A stretch of DNA of 16,497 nt. It comes from an uncultured Oscillospiraceae bacterium (lineage in GTDB: Bacteria > Bacillota > Clostridia > Oscillospirales > JAAYXM01). Of the stretch, positions 16,001-16,497 are shown in pieces. The position numbers and the translations under genes are program-made. Positions within the stretch are counted from its first letter, which is position 1, and each line of letters begins with the position of its first letter. The DNA lies in NCBI GenBank assembly GCA_934446465.1, contig CAKSEF010000035.1:1-16497 (forward strand). Direction: 5' to 3'. The notes under the pieces are model-generated. The model was given only the letters and a program-made list of their open reading frames with translations, ran no database searches and was not told the origin of the DNA.

Positions 16001-16497
16001 CTTTCGTCACTTGCGGGGAGATGTGTGTTTGTTGACAACGGGAAGGAACGAAACGCCGGTTACAAAATAGAGGAGGCGCAGGCAGACGGAAGGGATATTG
16101 TATTAGGTATAGGAAACACAACGCTTATCAGAAACCTTGCAAATGCGGAAGACCTCAGTGCAGGTTATATATACAATATTGAAAGACGTCAGGACTGCGT
16201 TATCCCGCTGTCATACAGCGAGGATGAGTCTCCCGTGTTCGAAAATAAAGAGGACGTAAAGGCGACGGCGGAGAGCCTGCTGACTACGTCGGTAACAGCG
16301 CGCAGTCCCGACGGAGAGGAGCTAATATATTCGTTGTCAACAGCGCCGACGGGAGCGCAGATAAACGCCGAAACAGGTGTGATAACGTGGAAACCCAACT
16401 CATCGCAGGTTGGAGACAGCCACTTCGCGGTAAAGGCGAGAGACGAATCGGGACGCGAAAGCACAATCCACTTCACGGTTAAGGTCTACGGTGCAAC
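10073..16497 (+). CDS. Giant secreted heparinase II/III-like lyase, 3' end cut by window
   Basis: Translated by hand, the frame stays open for 2141 codons to the window end. A signal peptide (hydrophobic LTALLLSFVIVFS, likely cut after AFA near residue 24) precedes the modules. Residues 30-302 are a beta-rich, binding-type module; 303-511 hold two bacterial Ig-like (BIG2-type) domains; 512-784 repeat the first module exactly; about 785-980 hold two more Ig-like domains. From about 987 comes an alpha-helical barrel (EEKREAARENTRKYEWA...) with two CxxC pairs (Cys1053/1056 and Cys1082/1085, then RLFPSNDF). SSEYNSYWL (Tyr1414, Tyr1417) may be part of the active site. The heparinase II/III-like beta domain has SSGHGHRD (His1578, His1580) and LAHNTVVVN (His1621). 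A putative Ig/cadherin-like domain starts near 2053. The family cleaves uronic-acid polysaccharides such as heparan sulfate, alginate or related glycans by beta-elimination; the substrate here is unknown. Further anchoring domains may lie past the edge. Confidence 0.88.
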   Translation, partial: MKLIRRLTALLLSFVIVFSTSAFAQSRDIIIDFSKTETAAEYGPDNITPVGYELVKSKCPTYTYTIRKQGSNTLGVSTYLSDSGMVLATAWPESTSQRLMFTIKTEVENEGRYGVKMQGAYFKKGARYAVYVGGKYAGEYNCYDADKDAFATGAEKTLNTVYLNAGENEISFKCTELIYNEPKNGGVTYSAWLGINKLTLEYKGKDAVSGVIESDIPSEICRGEEAEFTAYVKMSDGSAHLFGEYSEDGTRDTENGIEIEKISGSGALTEVRLSEGKLVGKFKSDETGENKLRITAKIDGVPLEKEFAVTVKEPPKLSTVRIKTEKSTIPVTRTERAELELIRDDGKPYTGEYTAEYRSENPEIAEVLREDDGKTAVIRGISEGRTKITVSVEAEDGTEKTAEADIVVSERPFLKSITVISDDTAYSVGEEGSFTVSGIMSDGMSATESELAEYSAEIENDAQDVITLDAENRTFTAISAGTAEISVCITVKGKRLYGRKIITVTNGDSSVIIDFSKTETAAEYGPDNITPVGYELVKSKCPTYTYTIRKQGSNTLGVSTYLSDSGMVLATAWPESTSQRLMFTIKTEVENEGRYGVKMQGAYFKKGARYAVYVGGKYAGEYNCYDADKDAFATGAEKTLNTVYLNAGENEISFKCTELIYNEPKNGGVTYSAWLGINKLTLEYKGKDAVSGVIESDIPSEICRGEEAEFTAYVKMSDGSAHLFGEYSEDGTRDTENGIEIEKISGSGALTEVRLSEGKLVGKFKSDETGENKLRITAKIDGVPTMREVTVDVSDEVLDSTVPIIDGTVFVDDEVELRAKNTLTGGRELNSASAVTVFSSNDESIARIEGNKLYALSSGNVRIFAETTFGGVTKRGHADITVLDEDVKSLTATAGGSLHIRLTDDENDTVPMYVTAFTNKGKVIEVSKADITYRALNPENAEISEEGTITPKKEGIARFEVALNLRGRIISTTAELTVAKGKSRSSYFTEEKREAARENTRKYEWAKTTAQKAISKADTYADKIDELYEMIASNEVPRAMLVGEYGDPDQYHCRYCGEDLQIKYGTYSWIINPFARPWKIQCPDCKRLFPSNDFGSFYKLGLNEYGEFSREKALAENQRLIDEGFFAGTRREKYGYLTNDLYPEVGTADCPVELNAGEDPLRWGADDGMGYMTGKVYTDRSGNVKAYERHCYIAVYMHYGVFRRNGTLGGVVMDAIINSYEAYLYTGNVKYGRCAAILLDRIADFYPDYDLSVFYKERRIFANSDGGNKRGKILGNIWETDTASKLLRAYDAVYDLYDDPYVLNYIKGKAETIRMRHAKETPSQIRTNLEDGIVRTAFNGLTDGSIAGNFGFDQRVNSLAAIVLDSQPETDEWLEYLMKPGWNTMSSGSSGGGIMNVLMDNIDHDGQGDESSEYNSYWLDYLLDVAQDLADYDDGGERVNLYDNPKFVKMFYSFLPIMMADYTAQIGDSQSTASRDFWMTAKMARSGYKNIGDDVFAQTLYVLNGYTTEGIHDDIYTKNPEKIQEDVKRIVAEKGAFTADSEMLSGFGFSALRDGRRYSKTDDNRHGFWMYFGLSSGHGHRDIMNIGMDAFGLNFMPDLGYPKSADKQPNVLQWETTTLAHNTVVVNDERQERSTKRGESLHFDNSGTVQVMDVDAPDVYRSSGVDIYRRSIIMVKIDDDNFYGVDFFRIKGGKSHEFSFHTQSDEIGETKGLVFTPQTDADGNYIGSYASPDWPYGPDPNSPIESSYDTVYPRGYSWLDKVDRGRALGNKFEVDFKIKDFRKVLKDSSDLHLRATMLGVDCENTTVSTVNGYPPRKKENEQIPSLRYLLVKHTGENLDSLFTTVYEPYRKNRTLSEINEVQLTVKDGAEETDDEARAVKAVHADGRIDYIFYATNNGVTYTLTDGETSIDFRGFAGVYTVRNNINIYKYVCDGDIIGEGTNAVTSIKGRVVDFTKGLGFENQIRIRPLDDVDESVLSSLAGRCVFVDNGKERNAGYKIEEAQADGRDIVLGIGNTTLIRNLANAEDLSAGYIYNIERRQDCVIPLSYSEDESPVFENKEDVKATAESLLTTSVTARSPDGEELIYSLSTAPTGAQINAETGVITWKPNSSQVGDSHFAVKARDESGRESTIHFTVKVYGA
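10158..10978 (+). repeat. Copy 1 of 821-bp exact in-frame repeat in the lyase gene
   Basis: Identical, base by base as I read it, to 11604-12424 (offset 1446 bp = 482 codons). It encodes residues 30-302, a beta-rich module ending in the first strands of an Ig-like domain (...AKIDGVP). Flanks differ at once: LEKEFAVTV follows this copy, TMREVTVDV follows copy 2, still alike in pattern. Confidence 0.96.
11604..12424 (+). repeat. Copy 2 of 821-bp exact in-frame repeat in the lyase gene
   Basis: Partner of 10158-10978, encoding residues 512-784. It is separated from copy 1 by 625 bp of unique sequence encoding two Ig-like domains. No nucleotide difference was seen between the copies. Confidence 0.96.

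Overview
The window looks like a chromosomal segment of an uncultured or poorly characterised clostridial Firmicute. Supporting signs are clear sigma-A type promoters, AGGAGG-like ribosome binding sites, TTG starts, AT-rich spacers between GC-richer genes, an S-layer-homology (SLH) surface protein, and a PdaA-type muramic-lactam deacetylase typical of spore formers. Family names come from motifs read by eye; no database search was possible.

Layout. (1) 154-921: a TSUP/TauE-family membrane transporter. (2) 1041-2908: a promoter, a ~170-nt leader that ends in a strong terminator, a second 30-aa leader ORF, then a secreted four-PepSY/three-SLH wall protein whose double-PepSY module is duplicated almost exactly. 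(3) 2909-3666: a spacer with no normal-sized gene, holding hairpins, an imperfect stem-loop element and a possible 33-aa minus-strand ORF. (4) 3667-3758: tRNA-Ser(GCU), minus strand, with its own promoter and a long hairpin. (5) 3878-5861, minus: an iron-containing alcohol dehydrogenase, with PdaA-like deacetylase upstream of it. (6) 5912-7889, plus: prmA and an eight-helix membrane protein of unknown function, ending in a bidirectional terminator. (7) 7890-9845, minus: an AraC regulator followed by a cytoplasmic NodB-like protein. (8) 10073 to the window end, plus: one uninterrupted reading frame of at least 2141 codons encoding a secreted multidomain heparinase II/III-like polysaccharide lyase. 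It carries two 821-bp copies, identical as read, of a binding-type module.

The AraC gene, the NodB-like gene and the divergent giant lyase look like a compact glycan-use locus. A sensor-regulator would control a large extracellular lyase, probably acting on a uronic-acid polysaccharide, and an intracellular deacetylase-like protein might process the products. The most notable sequence-level features are the two in-frame duplications in surface or secreted protein genes (356 bp with three silent changes; 821 bp with none seen), and the leader ORF of the SLH gene, whose stop codon falls inside a terminator loop.
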